Shown here in pieces: positions 11,995 through 23,962 of a stretch of 64,000 bases of DNA (positions are counted from its first letter, which is position 1; each line of letters begins with the position of its first letter). The stretch is from Vicugna pacos. Lineage: Eukaryota; Chordata; Mammalia; Artiodactyla; Camelidae. Location of the stretch: NCBI RefSeq assembly GCF_048564905.1, contig NC_133016.1:3542001-3606000 (forward strand). Direction: 5' to 3'. The position numbers and the translations under genes were made by a program. The notes under the pieces were generated by a model. It saw only the letters and a program-made list of their open reading frames with translations, did no database searches and was not told where the DNA came from.

Positions 11995-12318
11995 CATGTG
12001 TTGAAATGCCACCCCCAGTGTGATGGTATTTGGAGGTGGGGCCTTTGGGAGGTGATTATGTTGTGGGGGTGGCACCCTCGTGAATGGGATGCGTGCCCTC
12101 ATAGAAGAGGCCCCAGAGAGCTCCTGTGCCCCGTCTGCCGCATGAGGACATGGGGAGAAGGTGGCGTCTGAGCAGGAGCGGGCGCTCCCCAGACTCCGAG
12201 TCTGCTGGCACCCGGATCCAGGGCTTCCAGCCTGCAGGGCTGTGAGAGAGAAATGTCTACTGTTTTTAAGCTGCCCAGACCTTCGTGTTTTGCTGTAGCG
12301 CCCAGCTGGACTAAGACA
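11995..12318 (+). mobile_element. MLT1A0-type LTR (ERVL-MaLR), solo
   Basis: Strong run of diagnostic blocks in order: 'gatggtatttggaggtgggg', 'cctttgggaggtgattatg', 'gaggccccagagagctcc', 'atgaggacatggggagaagg', 'aagctgcccagacc' and a terminal 'ggactaagaca'. It is nearly full length with no internal region beside it. It is an old, broken fossil. Open frames crossing it are shadows. Confidence 0.9.
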
Positions 12319-15230
12319 TGGAGTGCACTGTGATTGCTGTAACCCCCCAAAAGACTGCGGAAGAACAGGCGTGCGGGGCGGGCAGGGCTTCCGGAGCGCA
12401 GGGCTTCTCAGCCTCAGCCCTGCCGTCAGGCCGGCCAGTCAGCGTCGGGGCTGTGCTGGGCGCGGGCCGGTTAGCAACACGCAGGCCTCTGTCCGCTAGA
12501 TGCCAGTCGCAGCCCCATCCATTTGGGACATCCCCCAGTGTCTCCAGGCATTGACAGATGACCCCTGGGTGTGGCAGAGTGGCCCCCGGTTAAGACACGA
12601 CTCTAGTCCGAAGTGAAATTTACGCCCGTGGAAGAGGGGGGTTGCTGTCCTGCTTTTTAGTTCCCTGGGGAAGACTGGAAGAATCTGTCACCATCTTTGG
12701 ACAGAAACTGGACTTGCTTTCTTGCTGTGCTGTCAAGAGCTCTGTGTCCACTTGGGGGACACATGGAGCAGGATGAAGAGCCCTAACCAGCGGCCTTCTG
12801 GTTTAAGCAGCGACTTTGTTCTCGGGAGCACCTTGGACCTGGGGTTGATGCACCAGGGAGTCTGACTGCTGCACGGACCACTGTGATCTGGGACACAGTC
12901 CTTCACCCTTTGTGCGCCTGCCCGCACGTCTTGGCGAGTCAGGGGTGAGGCGGTGCGCAGCCATTGTGGTCCCAACGTTGAAGCCACGTTAGAGGAACGT
13001 GCCTGACCAAGAGTGAGCTTTTCAAGTTGGGGGTACCGACTGGAGTTTGGCCACTTCCACTGCCCGTGGTCCCAGGGCCATGTGACTACCCTGACTTTCG
13101 CCTGATTTATTATCATTCAGGGACAAACGTGTGTGAGCGTGAGAGCGGGGATGCTCGCAGTTTAATTAAGCGCACATCTGTCTTGGACGTGTGCCCAGAT
13201 GCTCTGTGATGGGTGAATCCGAAAATCAATAACAACAGTGAAAGACCTACAGGCTAACACTAATGAGCTCAATGATGGCCCCTTGTAAACACATCCCACC
13301 TTTGCAGGCTTCTTGGAGGCTGTGCGCACTCGGAGTGCCAAGGAGCCCGAGTGTGGAGATTCTCTGGGGGGAGTGAGCCTGAGCCCCTGGGTGGGACCCC
13401 TGCTCAGTTGCGAGGAGCTCTGCTGAGCCTCGTGCCTGGAAGAAACAAGGGAGACCCCAGTGAAAGGGAGGCCGGGCCTGCCTTGCCCCCAGCAACTAGT
13501 GATTCTCTTCCCGTGGAGGCTGCCCAGCCTCTCTGAGCCTCTGTCCTCTTCTCAAAGTAATAGCATGTCCCTGTCAGTCATGGAGGCAAGATGGCTGTGG
13601 AAGGGGCATGTCCAGTTCCTGTCCAAAGGGGATCAAGTATTTCTTTGTCCTCCAAAGCTAATGAAAACTGTAGCTGTCTTCCCACTCCCTCTTAAATGCA
13701 TGGCCCGGAGACTGAGGGCAGGTATGAGACGATGCCGTAAAGACCTCACTGGGGATGAGGTTTGACAGCTGCATCACATTCCTGTTGGCTGTGCAGGGTC
13801 CCACGTGAGCTCTGCTGGGAGGTGTCCTGAGACTCTGGCTTGTGACGTGGATGGTCTCTGCCTCTGTGGACTCAGAGGCATATGGCTCCTGGGTGCTCTG
13901 GTCCGTTGTTTCGCGAACTGGGTTCATTGAAACCATGTTGCTTCACCCTGGGAGCCAGAGAGCGAGTATCCCCCTCTGGGAGGAGGGCGAGGCCTGACCC
14001 CGGGTTCTGGGGGAGATGCCGTTTCCTGCCGTTCACGGGCTGTGCGTCTGGACAAAAACGCCTCCTCTCTCTTCGCCGCAGGGGCCCCAGTGTTGAGCTG
14101 GGGTCAGTAACACCCGTGTGCGGTTGTGGTGACGATTATTCATAAGATACAAAGACATCCGTTTCTGGGCCCTGAGCGCTGTTCTATTCAGGGTTTCTGC
14201 ACTGCCTGCACCCAGCATGAGGGCAGGGAATCCACGGGCCCCTCCGCGGTGACCGCCTGCCTTTCATGCCGGGGCTTACCCTGGGTCACGGCCTCCTTCA
14301 GGACGTCCTTGAGCGCTAGAGACACGGCCGCTAGCTTTCAGCCCATTCTTAAAATAATGTCCCAAGGTGTCAGGAGCCACCGCTTTGGTGTTTCCAGGAA
14401 GTGCTGCTCTGATCCCCTTTGGACATTCTCCAATATTCTTTCTGTTACTGGAACCAAAGTCAGATTTATATGTCCTAGTGACGTTCGCGAGCCTCTGCCT
14501 CCCGGCCCCTCCTTCGCAGCAGCTTCCCAGGTAATGTGGGAAACCTAAAGGCCTCGGCTGTTCTGCACTGGGGACCTGGTCCTACGTGATGAAGGAGTGG
14601 CTCCCTTGCAGCCTACCTTTCCGCTCGTTACCTGGATTGATCTGGTTTTACCATGACTAGACCTCCCCAGCCAAGAGGCGGATGGAAGGCCTCTTTTACC
14701 CAGATTGATTCATGGCCATTTCATTCCGTTTCCGACCAGGGTGGGCAGGTAATGAAACTCCATCCCCAGGTGAGCAATAGAAAGCACAGTAAACCATCCA
14801 GCATGAAGTTGGTGTCTTTCCCTCTAAAAATGCATTGGGATTGACAGCAGCTGCCGTCACTCGCTCCAGCCGGCCTGCTGACTCAGTGCCACCCAGCTAG
14901 GAGAGGACAGAATCGGAATCCGCGGGTCGTTCATCACCGTCTGTAAGTATGGAGGCACCTGGGGAGCACCTGAAGAGGCCATTAAAATGTGTTAAAGTTC
15001 AAAAGGTTCACATGGCTTTTCTGTTTATTTACTCAAAGGCAATAAATGATAGCTGGAAATCATGGTTCTTTTGAACTAAACATTTCCTCCCATCCGAGTG
15101 CCTTCCTTTCATATATTTGCATTTAGCAAGTCACGGGGCAGTAATAAAATATTTAAGAAAACAAATAAAACATAAATTTAAACCCAGAGAGCTTATTTCT
15201 CTTTTGGCCTTTCTCGTAGTGCCCACAGAA
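12319..15230. other. Unique sequence, no gene seen
   Basis: GC-rich to 14.6 kb, then more AT-rich. No confident repeat. Open frames of 60-140 codons occur on both strands (for example 12733-13116 minus and 14126-14548 plus) without domains. A donor-like 'gtaagtatgg' near 14943 has no paired acceptor that I can support. Confidence 0.45.
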
Positions 15231-15260
15231 TGTGTGTGTGCGCGCGCACGCACGCACGCA
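15231..15260. repeat. (TG)n(CG)n(CACG)n microsatellite
   Basis: Compound run of tg, cg and cacg units: 'tgtgtgtgtgcgcgcgcacg', then further cacg units. It is short and interrupted, with Z-DNA potential. Confidence 0.95.
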
Positions 15261-15386
15261 TTTCAAATCCACTTAGCCTTCCACATAGCTGGGCAAAGGG
15301 TATCATCAGAAAGTGTTCCTTGCAGGGAAGGGTGAAATATGTAGGAAGGCAGCTCTTCGGTTAGGGGGTCAGAACTTTTAACCTTG

Positions 15387-15407
15387 ATTGTTTGTTTGTT
15401 TGTTTTG
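15387..15407. repeat. (TTTG)n microsatellite
   Basis: About five units of ttgt/tttg in tandem. Confidence 0.9.
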
Positions 15408-15524
15408 GGGAGATCTGGAGAACTGGCGTGATAATGGGGAAGTTTTCCCTCCTCTGATAGTAGATGTTAGATCTCTCCCCCTCCCACCCCTTTCTCTGTC
15501 TCTTTCTCTCTTGAAACTACAGAA

Positions 15525-15608
15525 GTTTGACAAAAGTGCGAGCTCCCTGAAGGCAGGAACTATGCCTTGAACCAGTGCCAGGAGGAGCTTAATAGATATT
15601 TTTCGTTC
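15525..15608 (+). repeat. L2 LINE 3' tail fossil
   Basis: 'gagctccctgaaggcaggaa' followed by 'ccagtgccaggaggagctta' and 'atagatatttttcgttcaa' matches the L2 3' tail order on the plus strand. Confidence 0.6.
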
Positions 15609-15688
15609 AAGTTGTAAGAAGTTAGTTTCTTTCAGTGTTCATTTTCCTTAGTTCCTCTTAGTTTGACCCATCCTTGTTTTTCTTTTCC

Positions 15689-15915
15689 TTTTTGCTTTTT
15701 TTTTTTTTTAAATTGAAGTGTAGTTGATTTATGATCTTGTGTGAGTTTCTGGTGGACAGCGTAGTGATCCAGTTACACACACGTATGTATTCTTTTTCGT
15801 ATTCCTTTTCATTACCCGTTGTTACAGGCCGTTGACCACAGTTCCCTGTACTGCACAGCAGGACCTTGTTGTTGATCTATTCTGTACATAGTAGTTTGTA
15901 TCTGCAAGTCCTTTG
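15689..15915 (-). mobile_element. L1 3' end, cetartiodactyl type (minus strand)
   Basis: A plus-strand poly-T run (the complement of the L1 poly-A tail) is followed by 'aattgaagtgtagttgattt', a 'gtgatccagttacacac' block, 'gttccctgtactgcacagca' and 'ggaccttgttgttgatctat'. This is the 3' end of an L1 lineage common in Cetartiodactyla, severely 5'-truncated as most L1 insertions are. Three more copies lie at 44113, 46627 and 59277. Confidence 0.9.
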
Positions 15916-17789
15916 GGCCATCATTGTAACGTTCACTTGTTTTAAATGGGGTTGGAGCCCCTGGCACGGGGTAAGATCACAGGTAAATGGTATTTTAAAA
16001 GATAAACCCCGGCCACTTATTTGGCATGGGTTAAATTAAGACGTATCCCCTGGGAGACCACTTAGCCCAATTTTTCCCTTCCACGTGAGGGGTAGGAACC
16101 GCCTGCCCTAGGACCCCCCCCCCCCCAACCAGGGGCTGTGTTCTTGATCCCTGCTGTTGGCAGAGAATCCTGTTAATCCTTATGAGGTGGGAAAGAGATG
16201 GAAATTGTTTTCCCCCACTTTTCAAACTGGTCAGACAGGGAAGACTCTCAAGGAGGCCACTTGATCTGGTGGGAGAGCTTTACTGCTTCCACCCTCCCAA
16301 CCCAGCGCCCGTCAGGCCGCGTCGTCGCCAAAGGGGAGGGCGGAATTACACAAAACAACGCTTATTTCAATAATTTAACCAAGATTTTAAGTTTTTTTGA
16401 GGCAATGGATAAATGACTTCTCAAGTATTGTGTCTAATTAGAAATAAAGGCCAAAAAATACCCAGATGGATTATTTGTAGACCTAGAAAGACAGTCATTT
16501 TCTGCTGCTAAGACACTACTGCTGTTTAGATGTGAATTTTATCTAGTTTTTATTAAGCTCTTCACAAAGGAAAAGAGGTCAGCATGATCCCTGTTGAATT
16601 TTCAGGATCGCACCAAAAACGATGACAAATAAATTGGAGCAGAATTTTTCAAATTAAAAAAATCAACTAAGCACACTCTGAAGACAAAATATAAAACGCC
16701 CTAATGTTTACCTTCTTTCTAAAATGTCCTTGGGGACAGTGACTGACGGTTTCTCTGTGCATCCAAAAATTAAGATCAACTAATGCCTTAGATTTAAAAA
16801 AAAACAAACAATTGTTTATCTTGAATTAACATGGTTTTAGCTCAGCTATGCTGTTTTAAGTCCCTATGTTTTGGGGTAGTGTATGCATAGCAATAGATCA
16901 CTGGAGCAAAATTCTCTCTGAGGGTAAAGCAGTTCAATCATTGTTTACTTACCACATACACATCACTGATTTAGGTCATCAGCATAATTTCTATAAGCAA
17001 AGAGCATACAAACGTTAAGAACCTTTGTGACACTACTGTTCCTCCTGTTTCTAACACACAGCCTTCGTGTTATTCTTCGTGGTCCTCCTGTTTGGTTGAT
17101 GGTATGAAATTGAGAATTATTGAAGTACTGTCTCCTTCCTCTTAATATGATTTAGTTTTTACATTCAAAAGTACTTAATCATTTGCTAATTCACTTAACA
17201 GCCTTCTAAAATATGCAAATTATATCCTTCTCAATTAGCACTTGATAATAGAATAAATTGGAAGAGAACTTTTATTTTTATTCTATTCTCATTACATACA
17301 GATAGAGTTACAGGAAAAGGTCTATTCGTTAAGGGAATTATTTTGCTCTAAGTAAATAAATATAATTAGGGAAAAATGAAATATGTCAAATGATGAGTAT
17401 GAAATTGTGGTTTTTCAAATGCTGCTCTGGTTTTTATTTTTCCTTCCAACTTGAGTAATTATGTTATAAAACCATATCATATTATACTTTGGGTATCTAT
17501 GATGACCTTACAAAATAAATGATAATAAAATCAAGATGAAAGTCCTCTTAGAACAGCTGTGTGAGTGATGCTGCGTGGAGGGACATTACCTGGCTATGGA
17601 GCCCTGTCTCTGGACCTCAGTCTCTTTTCCTGGAGAACAGGGGAGTTAGTCCCTGATGTGTCTAATTTTAAAATTCAAGGTTGAGATATTTTCAATTTTC
17701 AGCAAATATAAACTACAGTGAAATTGGCTTCAATTATAATGAAAATAAATAGCTGAGGGAGAGCTTCTTACTAGGAAAAAAGACTCTCA
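15916..17789. other. Long AT-rich, repeat-poor stretch
   Basis: Nearly 1.9 kb, mostly AT-rich from about 16360, with no repeat I can name. The left part contains a 13-C run at 16114-16126. The sequence complexity and absence of repeats could mean selective constraint, but no coding frame above 72 codons is present. Confidence 0.4.
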
Positions 17790-17799
17790 ATTTACTTAT

Positions 17800-18000
17800 T
17801 TAATATATGCCAGGAAGTTATTCACGTTCTCCCATTTAATCCTCAAAATCCAGTACTGCAGTTTTCCTCATCTCTATCTTATAAATGAAGAAATAGGCTC
17901 TGAGAAGTTAAGTAATTTGCTCAGAGGTACACACTTAATAAGTGGAAATCCATACTTTGGATCCTGGTTTTCTGGATTCTGCAGCCCACACCCTTTTCAA
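17800..18000 (-). repeat. MIR SINE fossil (minus strand)
   Basis: 'cttataaatgaagaaatagg', 'ctctgagaagttaagtaatt', 'tgctcagaggtacacactta' and 'ataagtggaaatcc' match the MIR reverse complement in order (ACAGATGAGGAAACTGAGG, AGGTTAAGTGACTTG, CAAGGTCACACAGCTAG, AAGTGGCAGAGC). Confidence 0.8.
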
Positions 18001-18289
18001 CCTTCCCCTCCCCAACGTTTCTCAGAGGAGGATTTATTTTTTCTTTCCAATCACAAATGCCAGGCACAGTGGAAATGTTGCAAAAGTGACAAAATGGGCT
18101 GAGGTACAGCATGGGGTACAGTCATCCAGCTATGGGAAGCAAGTGTGTGCAGGTTGGTTAGGATGGAGAAGTTAATTAGTTTGGATATCCCTACCAGTAA
18201 AGACATCATCACTGCTAACAGGTGGCTGGGTTAAATGCTCACACCTAAGCGGATGGGCTGGTTGACTTGTCTGGCATCCTGGTGGTACC

Positions 18290-18450
18290 TCTGAGCTGAG
18301 AACCTCACAGACAGTTGGGGTTCAGCTAACAGCAAGTCTCTGGTGTGATTCACAGGTGGCACACTAACATCTCCTGGGAACTGTGAGAAACACGAGTCTT
18401 GACCTCATTCTGATTCAGCTCCTTTGTGCTGGGGTGATCTTTAGATACCC
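18290..18450 (+). mobile_element. Possible MER5A (hAT-Charlie DNA transposon) fossil
   Basis: 'aacatctcctgggaactgtg', then 'agaaacacgagtcttgacct' and 'cattctgattcagctccttt', resemble the MER5A order (catcacctgggaacttgtta, gaaatgcaaattct, ctgattcag). The match is diverged and the ends are not defined. Confidence 0.4.
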
Positions 18451-19860
18451 ATTTTCAAAAGGAAAACCATCACTTTAGAGTAAGGCATTTTCTTTCCTTC
18501 CTCCAGTGGATGTATTCAATGCAATAGCTGTATTTATTGCCAGGCTGTCTTCACCTTATGCAGGATTTGCATAATAATTATCTCTCAACAAGTATTTGTT
18601 CTACAATTATTTGTGGTGTGGTAACACGGCATTTTGATGACTGTTTTTCAGTTACATTCATGACCATTTCATCTGCAGTTACAAAGTCACTAGGAGGTTT
18701 AACACTTACAGTGCTCTAAGAGAACTTACAATGAATTCCATGCGTGCCACGAATTTGCATTTGCCCCACGAGTTGCAGAAGGGGCCTCAGTCGTGTCACA
18801 CGCTCCGCAGTGTGAATGCAGTGGTTGTGTCTTTCCAACATTTGCACCCAGATGACCCTGGGGAGTTTTCCTTGTCCTGTTTAACTCAGATTAGTCATAG
18901 AAAAAATGCAGTCCATGAAGGGCTCCTGTTCTCTCTACATTCTGCACATTTTCTTTTCTGTGCAAGAGGGATTGGCCTACAGTGTTCCAGCTCTGGACCC
19001 TGAGACCTGCTGGGTGCTCCTGGCCACGAGCGGAGGGAATGGTCCTGATGCTACCCGCCGCCCCGAGGCTAGGCCTGGCCACTCCCTACCCCCAACCTTC
19101 AACAGGGCCCTCCCAGCTCTTTTCAAATGTCAGTGCCCCCATTGACTGGCCTTATGCTGGTCTCACGTTCCATGGCAGCTTTTTACATCACGTTAGACTT
19201 TTAAGAAAATAGCACATGGCAAACTACCTGGCCTGTCTAGCCAGCCTGCTGAAGACAAGCAAAATGGGGTTCTTCACCTTTTCTGTGCACTGGGTCTCGT
19301 TGGCCATCTGGTGGAGTGCAAGGACCCCTTCTTAGAATAATGTTTCTAAATGGACAAAACACTAAATTTACAAAGGAAACTAATTGTATTAAAATGCAGT
19401 ATCTATTAAAAATACATTTGTGATATACCAACTTACGTGCTTTACTAATGAATTGACTGACACCTGGCCACGCGTCAGAGACTAAGGGGACTTGGAAGCA
19501 GTGGCGCACCTGAACGGTACTTGCCACAATCGTGTGTAAAGTGGATCAGTGACCAGCACAGGCGCCGCTCACTTCGGTGGGCTGTCTGCATTCGTAATTG
19601 TAGGAAACGATCAATTTTAATGAGCGGTGAGTGAGAATAAAGGTGTAATTTTTTCCCCATCTAAGGGCTCAACGTGTTCTATCCGCAGCCTCTTTTGATA
19701 TTCCGGAAGGCAGTTCTGCGGGTGTTACAGGGCTTTAAAGGAGCCCCATGGTTAAAGGCACTCGGAACATGCTCTGTTAACAAAGTAAAACGAGCGCCTT
19801 TGTCGCAGAGCTTTCCAGAGCCCGCAGATCTCTGAATCTCCAAGGGGGCTGTTTTCAAAC
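18451..19860. other. Unique sequence, CpG rising toward the right
   Basis: No repeat or gene recognised. CpG dinucleotides become more frequent from about 19680, forming a shoulder of the CpG island that follows. Short open frames on both strands show no domain. Confidence 0.45.
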
Positions 19861-20240
19861 AACTGGACCAAGTAACTCTGGCGGAGCGCGTCCTGAGGTC
19901 GGAATGCACCTCGGGAAAGACTCCCTCACGGCGGGCCTTGCGGGCACAGCTGGGTGGACCCCGGTGTCCAGCGGCGGAGCCCCGCGGAGGGACGCGCCTG
20001 GGCCGCCCCCGCCGCTGTGCAGGTCCCGGGGCACTGGATTCCGCGCGCCTCCCTGGGGTGGCACGCTCCCCTTTGCTAACCCGGGCCCTGCAGCTGTCAG
20101 GTCTGGGAGGATTCTCGAGGAGGAAGGAGCCCGGCCGGCCGTGCCCCCCCCCCCCCCCGGCGGACTCCACGCTGGCTGTCCATCGGGGGTTCGGGCCCTG
20201 CGCCCGCTTCACCGCCGCCGCGCCTCTGGGGGACTCTGGT
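19861..20240. promoter_or_regulatory. CpG island, candidate promoter or orphan island
   Basis: I counted about 38 CG dinucleotides in roughly 370 bases, with GC near two-thirds. That gives an observed/expected CpG ratio near 0.9 by hand estimate, well above the usual 0.6 threshold. It includes 'gacgcgcctgggccgccccc' and a 15-C run at 20144-20158. Such islands are usually unmethylated in the germ line and often mark promoters. I see no TATA box, and no exon or transcript can be assigned. Open frames of 191 codons (minus, 19679-20254) and 172 codons (plus, 19904-20422) cross it because stop codons are rare in such DNA. Confidence 0.7.
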
Positions 20241-21574
20241 GGAAGGAAGGGCACACCCTTTTCCTAAGTGGCGGGGACACTCTTTATCTTCCTTCCTTCT
20301 CAAACGCAAATACGACATCGTTTCACTTCCGTAAGGGATACAAGGTGAAAGAAGAAATGCCGTTTATTGAGCCTGTATTTCGTGCCCGGGAGGTTTGTAC
20401 CTGCCCAGTGTCGCTGAGATGATGGTGCAGACGTTCTCCGTAGAGGATGGTGGGCGACGGACTGACTCGTGCGGGTCTGGGCCTGCGTGGCAGGAGTGGT
20501 TCCCGGTCTGAGGCTGAGCTGCCCTAGGGAACCCGGGGCGTTATTTGACAGCATCTGCTATTTCTTGTCATTTCTAAGTGGGACAGGATGGGATGGAGTG
20601 AGAAGACCACACTGGGCTTAAGGACCGGGGACATCCCTCTTTGGTCTCGCAGCCTGTCTCCTTGAAAACACCAGCTGCCGCCTCCTTCTCTAGCACTGCA
20701 TCTTTTCTCGGATGACCAAGAAATCATTTAAGAGTGAAATGAAAGGCTCCTTATCGCCTTACAGGACCTGAACTCAGCAGTGTGAAATGGGAGGGCAGTA
20801 ATTGACCAATCTCACATTTAAATGAATAAATTAGACCTTCAGTGATCACCAGCAATTTCACACCATAATTGACCATGAATAGCTTCTTTCGAAGATGCCC
20901 CTGCTATGCACACTCAGCCACAGCAAACCCGGAACTGAGTGGGGCCACACCCCTGCACGTGTGTGCAGCAGCCTCTGGGGTGAAATGCTAATTCCAGGAA
21001 AGTCAGAACGAGGTGTTCAACGTCAGGGCCAGTGTTCCCGAAAGCCCCATATGCTCCACTGGTGGAAGAGACCACTGTGGCTTTGCCAGCCCCGGGGAAA
21101 GATCGGTTCTGTATGCATAGACTGAATCTCAGATAAACGTAAAAACACACAAGCCAGATTGTGTGAAGACAACGTTCACTTTCAAAAATCAATGGTGCTC
21201 TCGTTTTCTGGGGATTATATTTTCATTTCAGAAAATGCAGTCTCCCTCCTTTTCAACCATCTTGAATCCCAGCTACAAACTTGGTGCTTTCACGTGCTCC
21301 CAGATTTTCGATCTCCATTTACTGGTTTTGGCTTGAAGTTTGAAAATGCTGAAGCTTGAGGCAGTGTATCTAATACTCAGAAACACTCGCTATAAACCAA
21401 ATGTAAGCTAGGTCAGTTGGCATGTGTTTCATATCTAAATATTTTCTGTTGAAGGTGTAGTTTCTCACATATACATCAGAAAGGTGATTTGAAGCTCTTT
21501 TCATAATATACAGTTTTTGTTGAATGAGCTTATTTCCTTCTCCCAAAGACCAGTCCTTTAAAATTGTTATTTAT
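20241..21574. other. Unique sequence, no gene seen
   Basis: Includes a repeat-free AT-rich patch at 20750-20890 with two copies of 'taattgacca' and several TAAT cores. No named repeat and no supported exon. Confidence 0.4.
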
Positions 21575-21700
21575 TTTACATTTATTTACTGAACACTGGC
21601 TATAAGCCAGACACTGTTTTAGGCATTTGGATACAGAGAGATGCTTAATGCAGTCCTGCTTTTGAGAACAGAACAATGGAATAATTTCTGCATTATCAAA
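21575..21700 (-). repeat. L2 LINE 3' tail fossil (minus strand)
   Basis: 'tttatttactgaacactggc', 'tataagccagacactgtttt' and 'aggcatttggatacagagag' match the reverse complement of the L2 tail (TTTATTGAGCACCTACTATG, TGCCAGGCACTG, TAGGTGCTGGGGATACA). Confidence 0.75.
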
Positions 21701-22489
21701 GAAAGAGTGTAATCCAGATTCTGAGGAATGAAAGGTGATTAAAATACAAGATTAAATAATCTAGTTCTCCCAAAGAGATTATACAATAAAAGAAACATTA
21801 AATTCTTAGAAATTGTCTGATAATCTTACTTTGAACAAGATGATTAAACCTAAAGTTAAAGCAGTATTTATTGCCCATCCCCGAATGTGTGACCAATTAT
21901 AGAATACATTTAAGAATATTCACTGTGTATACAAATGTGGTGGAATCAAGGCCAAAATTGTCATTAAAGTCATGAGCTAAGAATTTGAGCCCAGTTGTGG
22001 ACTTCCCTGTGTGTCTGTGTTTGTGTATCTGTGGCAGTTGTGTGCAAGCTTCAGTAAATCCGAATTTAAGGCTTGGGCTTTTATCCAGGAAATGTATTAC
22101 AAAGACTCTGGAGAAGAAGCGAATTGATAATTTAATGAAAAACTTGGAAGCTCCAGTGAAAGCTAGGTCTAAGCCATGTGCTGCCAGAGGTTTTTCTAAA
22201 TTCTTCAGAGCTTATTGTAGCTTCAGGTGTTTAAAAGCCAGCACAGTTTTGATTTAAAGGTTTAAAAAGCTTAGAGTTTTCTAACAGAGATTTAAAGAAT
22301 TTGAGGAGGGGAAGGCCAGTTAATCCTAGATGTGAATTCAGTTGACACACCTGATTCAATTTTTTAAAAAAAATCATAATAGTGGGCAGAAATTGGAAAG
22401 CATTCTCTTCATGTGATCTATCTTTGATGTTTAAATTAATCTTCAAATGCGTTCTGGAGATCAAAGACAAAGGGGGCAGCTGACTTACC
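21701..22489. other. AT-rich unique sequence, no gene seen
   Basis: No repeat recognised. The open frame at 21985-22257 (90 codons) is Cys/Lys-rich and has no family resemblance or splice context. Confidence 0.45.
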
Positions 22490-22610
22490 TTGGCACCGGT
22501 GCCGGGTAAAACCGGAACGTGCACACAGCCTCTGCGGACCCATACCAGCTCCCGCGCACGCACGGTACCGACGCGCCGGGTTGTGGCTTCCTCAGGGTCA
22601 GGGCGGTGTG
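22490..22610. other. Short CpG-dense knot with a 12-bp palindrome
   Basis: About 14 CG dinucleotides in roughly 100 bases inside otherwise CpG-poor sequence. The perfect palindrome ggcaccggtgcc lies at 22492-22503. It is too short for a classical CpG island. It may be the remnant of a younger GC-rich insert or a regulatory patch. Confidence 0.5.
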
Positions 22611-22889
22611 GTGATGTCCCAGACAGGCCCTGGGCCACCACGCTGCTGGAGGGGAGACTCAGAGAGCTGAAGGGGGGATGACGAGCTTCTCAACAGCGGA
22701 AGCAGACGGCCAAAGCCCGCACAGAGAGAGATTTCGGCTTCCCGCGGTGCATTTGGGATGGAGCCTGAAATGTCCACTCCTGGCGCCAGATTAGGAGGGG
22801 TGGGCACCCTGGAGGCTCCGGTAGTGTAATGAATGCATAGAACTCTGGACAGAGAGGTCTGGAAAGCTGAATCTCCTCTATTAGCAAAT

Positions 22890-23620
22890 TCTAGTATCCA
22901 ATACCTTACCGTTAACTGTAAGTGTAGTCACCACGCTGTACCTTAGATCTCTAGAACCATTCATCCTACAGAACTGTGACTTCATACACTTTGACCAGCA
23001 TCTCCCATTTCCACCCCTCCAGCCCCTGGTGATCACCATTCTAATCTCTGCTTCTAAGTGTTCAACTTTTTTAGATTACATATAAGTGAGATTATGCAGT
23101 TTTTCCCTTTATGTGTCTGGCTTCCTTCAATTAACATGATGTGCTCCAGGTTCATATGTGTTGTAACATGTGGCAGGATCTCCTTTTTGAGACTGGATGA
23201 TATTCCATTGTGTGTGTACGTACCACAATTTCTTGATCTATTTGCCGGTGGACACAGATTATTTCCGTATCTTGGGTGTTGTGCATAATGCTGCAGTGAA
23301 CACGAGCATGCAGATATTCCTTTGAGGTACTAATTTCATTTCATTTGGGTATATACCCCAAAAGGGGGATTGGCATTTCTGTCTTCAGTGTTTTGAGGCA
23401 CTTCCACGCTGTTTTCCATACTGGCTGTACAATTTCTATTCCCACCAACATAACACAAGGGCTTCTTTCTCTCCACATCTTTGCCAATGCTTGTTATCTT
23501 TTTTCCTTTTTGTAATAGCCGTCCTAACAGGTGTGAGGCGGCATCGCGTTGTGGTTTGCATTTCCTTAATGATTAGGGATGCTGAGCTCCTTTTCATGTA
23601 CTTGTTGACTATTTGCAAGT
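22890..23620 (-). mobile_element. Old L1 LINE 3' region (minus strand)
   Basis: Reverse-complement L1 blocks in order: 'cccctggtgatcaccattct', 'ttcaacttttttagattaca', 'ggatgatattccattgtgtg', 'atctatttgccggtggacac', 'gtgcataatgctgcagtgaa', 'tttgggtatataccccaaaa' and 'tttgcatttccttaatgatt'. Both ends are truncated. The open frames at 23058-23288 and 23436-23681 lie largely inside it. Confidence 0.9.
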
Positions 23621-23729
23621 TGGCAGGGTCCTGGAAAGGTGCCAGGGTGGCTGGGACAGCGGGAAGAGTGACTGTGAACACAGAGGATAAGAGAAGGTCC
23701 TATTTACCAACCAGTGCGAAACTCTAACA

Positions 23730-23962
23730 GCATTTCAATAACTGGTCCAGCTATATGAAGACCTGCTTTTGGTCTTGGTCAGAGTAGTGGCCTTGGACAC
23801 ACTGCTTTACCTCTGACTTTTGGTTCCTTCATCTGGGAAACAGGGATGTTAGTAACACATGCTTTGTGAAGTTGTCCTGAGGGTTAGATGAGGTCATGTA
23901 TGAAAAGTGCTGAGCCCTGTGCCTGGCCGGCAGACAGTGCTCAGTAAACGGCGGCTGTGATG
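23730..23962 (+). repeat. MIR SINE fossil
   Basis: Plus-strand MIR order is clear: 'ggttccttcatctgggaaac', 'agggatgttagtaacacatg', 'gttgtcctgagggttagatg', 'aggtcatgtatgaaaagtgc' and 'agtgctcagtaaacg'. Nearly full length. Confidence 0.85.

Noticed and set aside
19679-20422. Protein genes of 191 codons (minus) and 172 codons (plus) at the CpG island
   Set aside because: Both strands are open together because stop codons are rare in CpG-rich DNA. Translations are Pro/Gly/Arg-rich with no domain.
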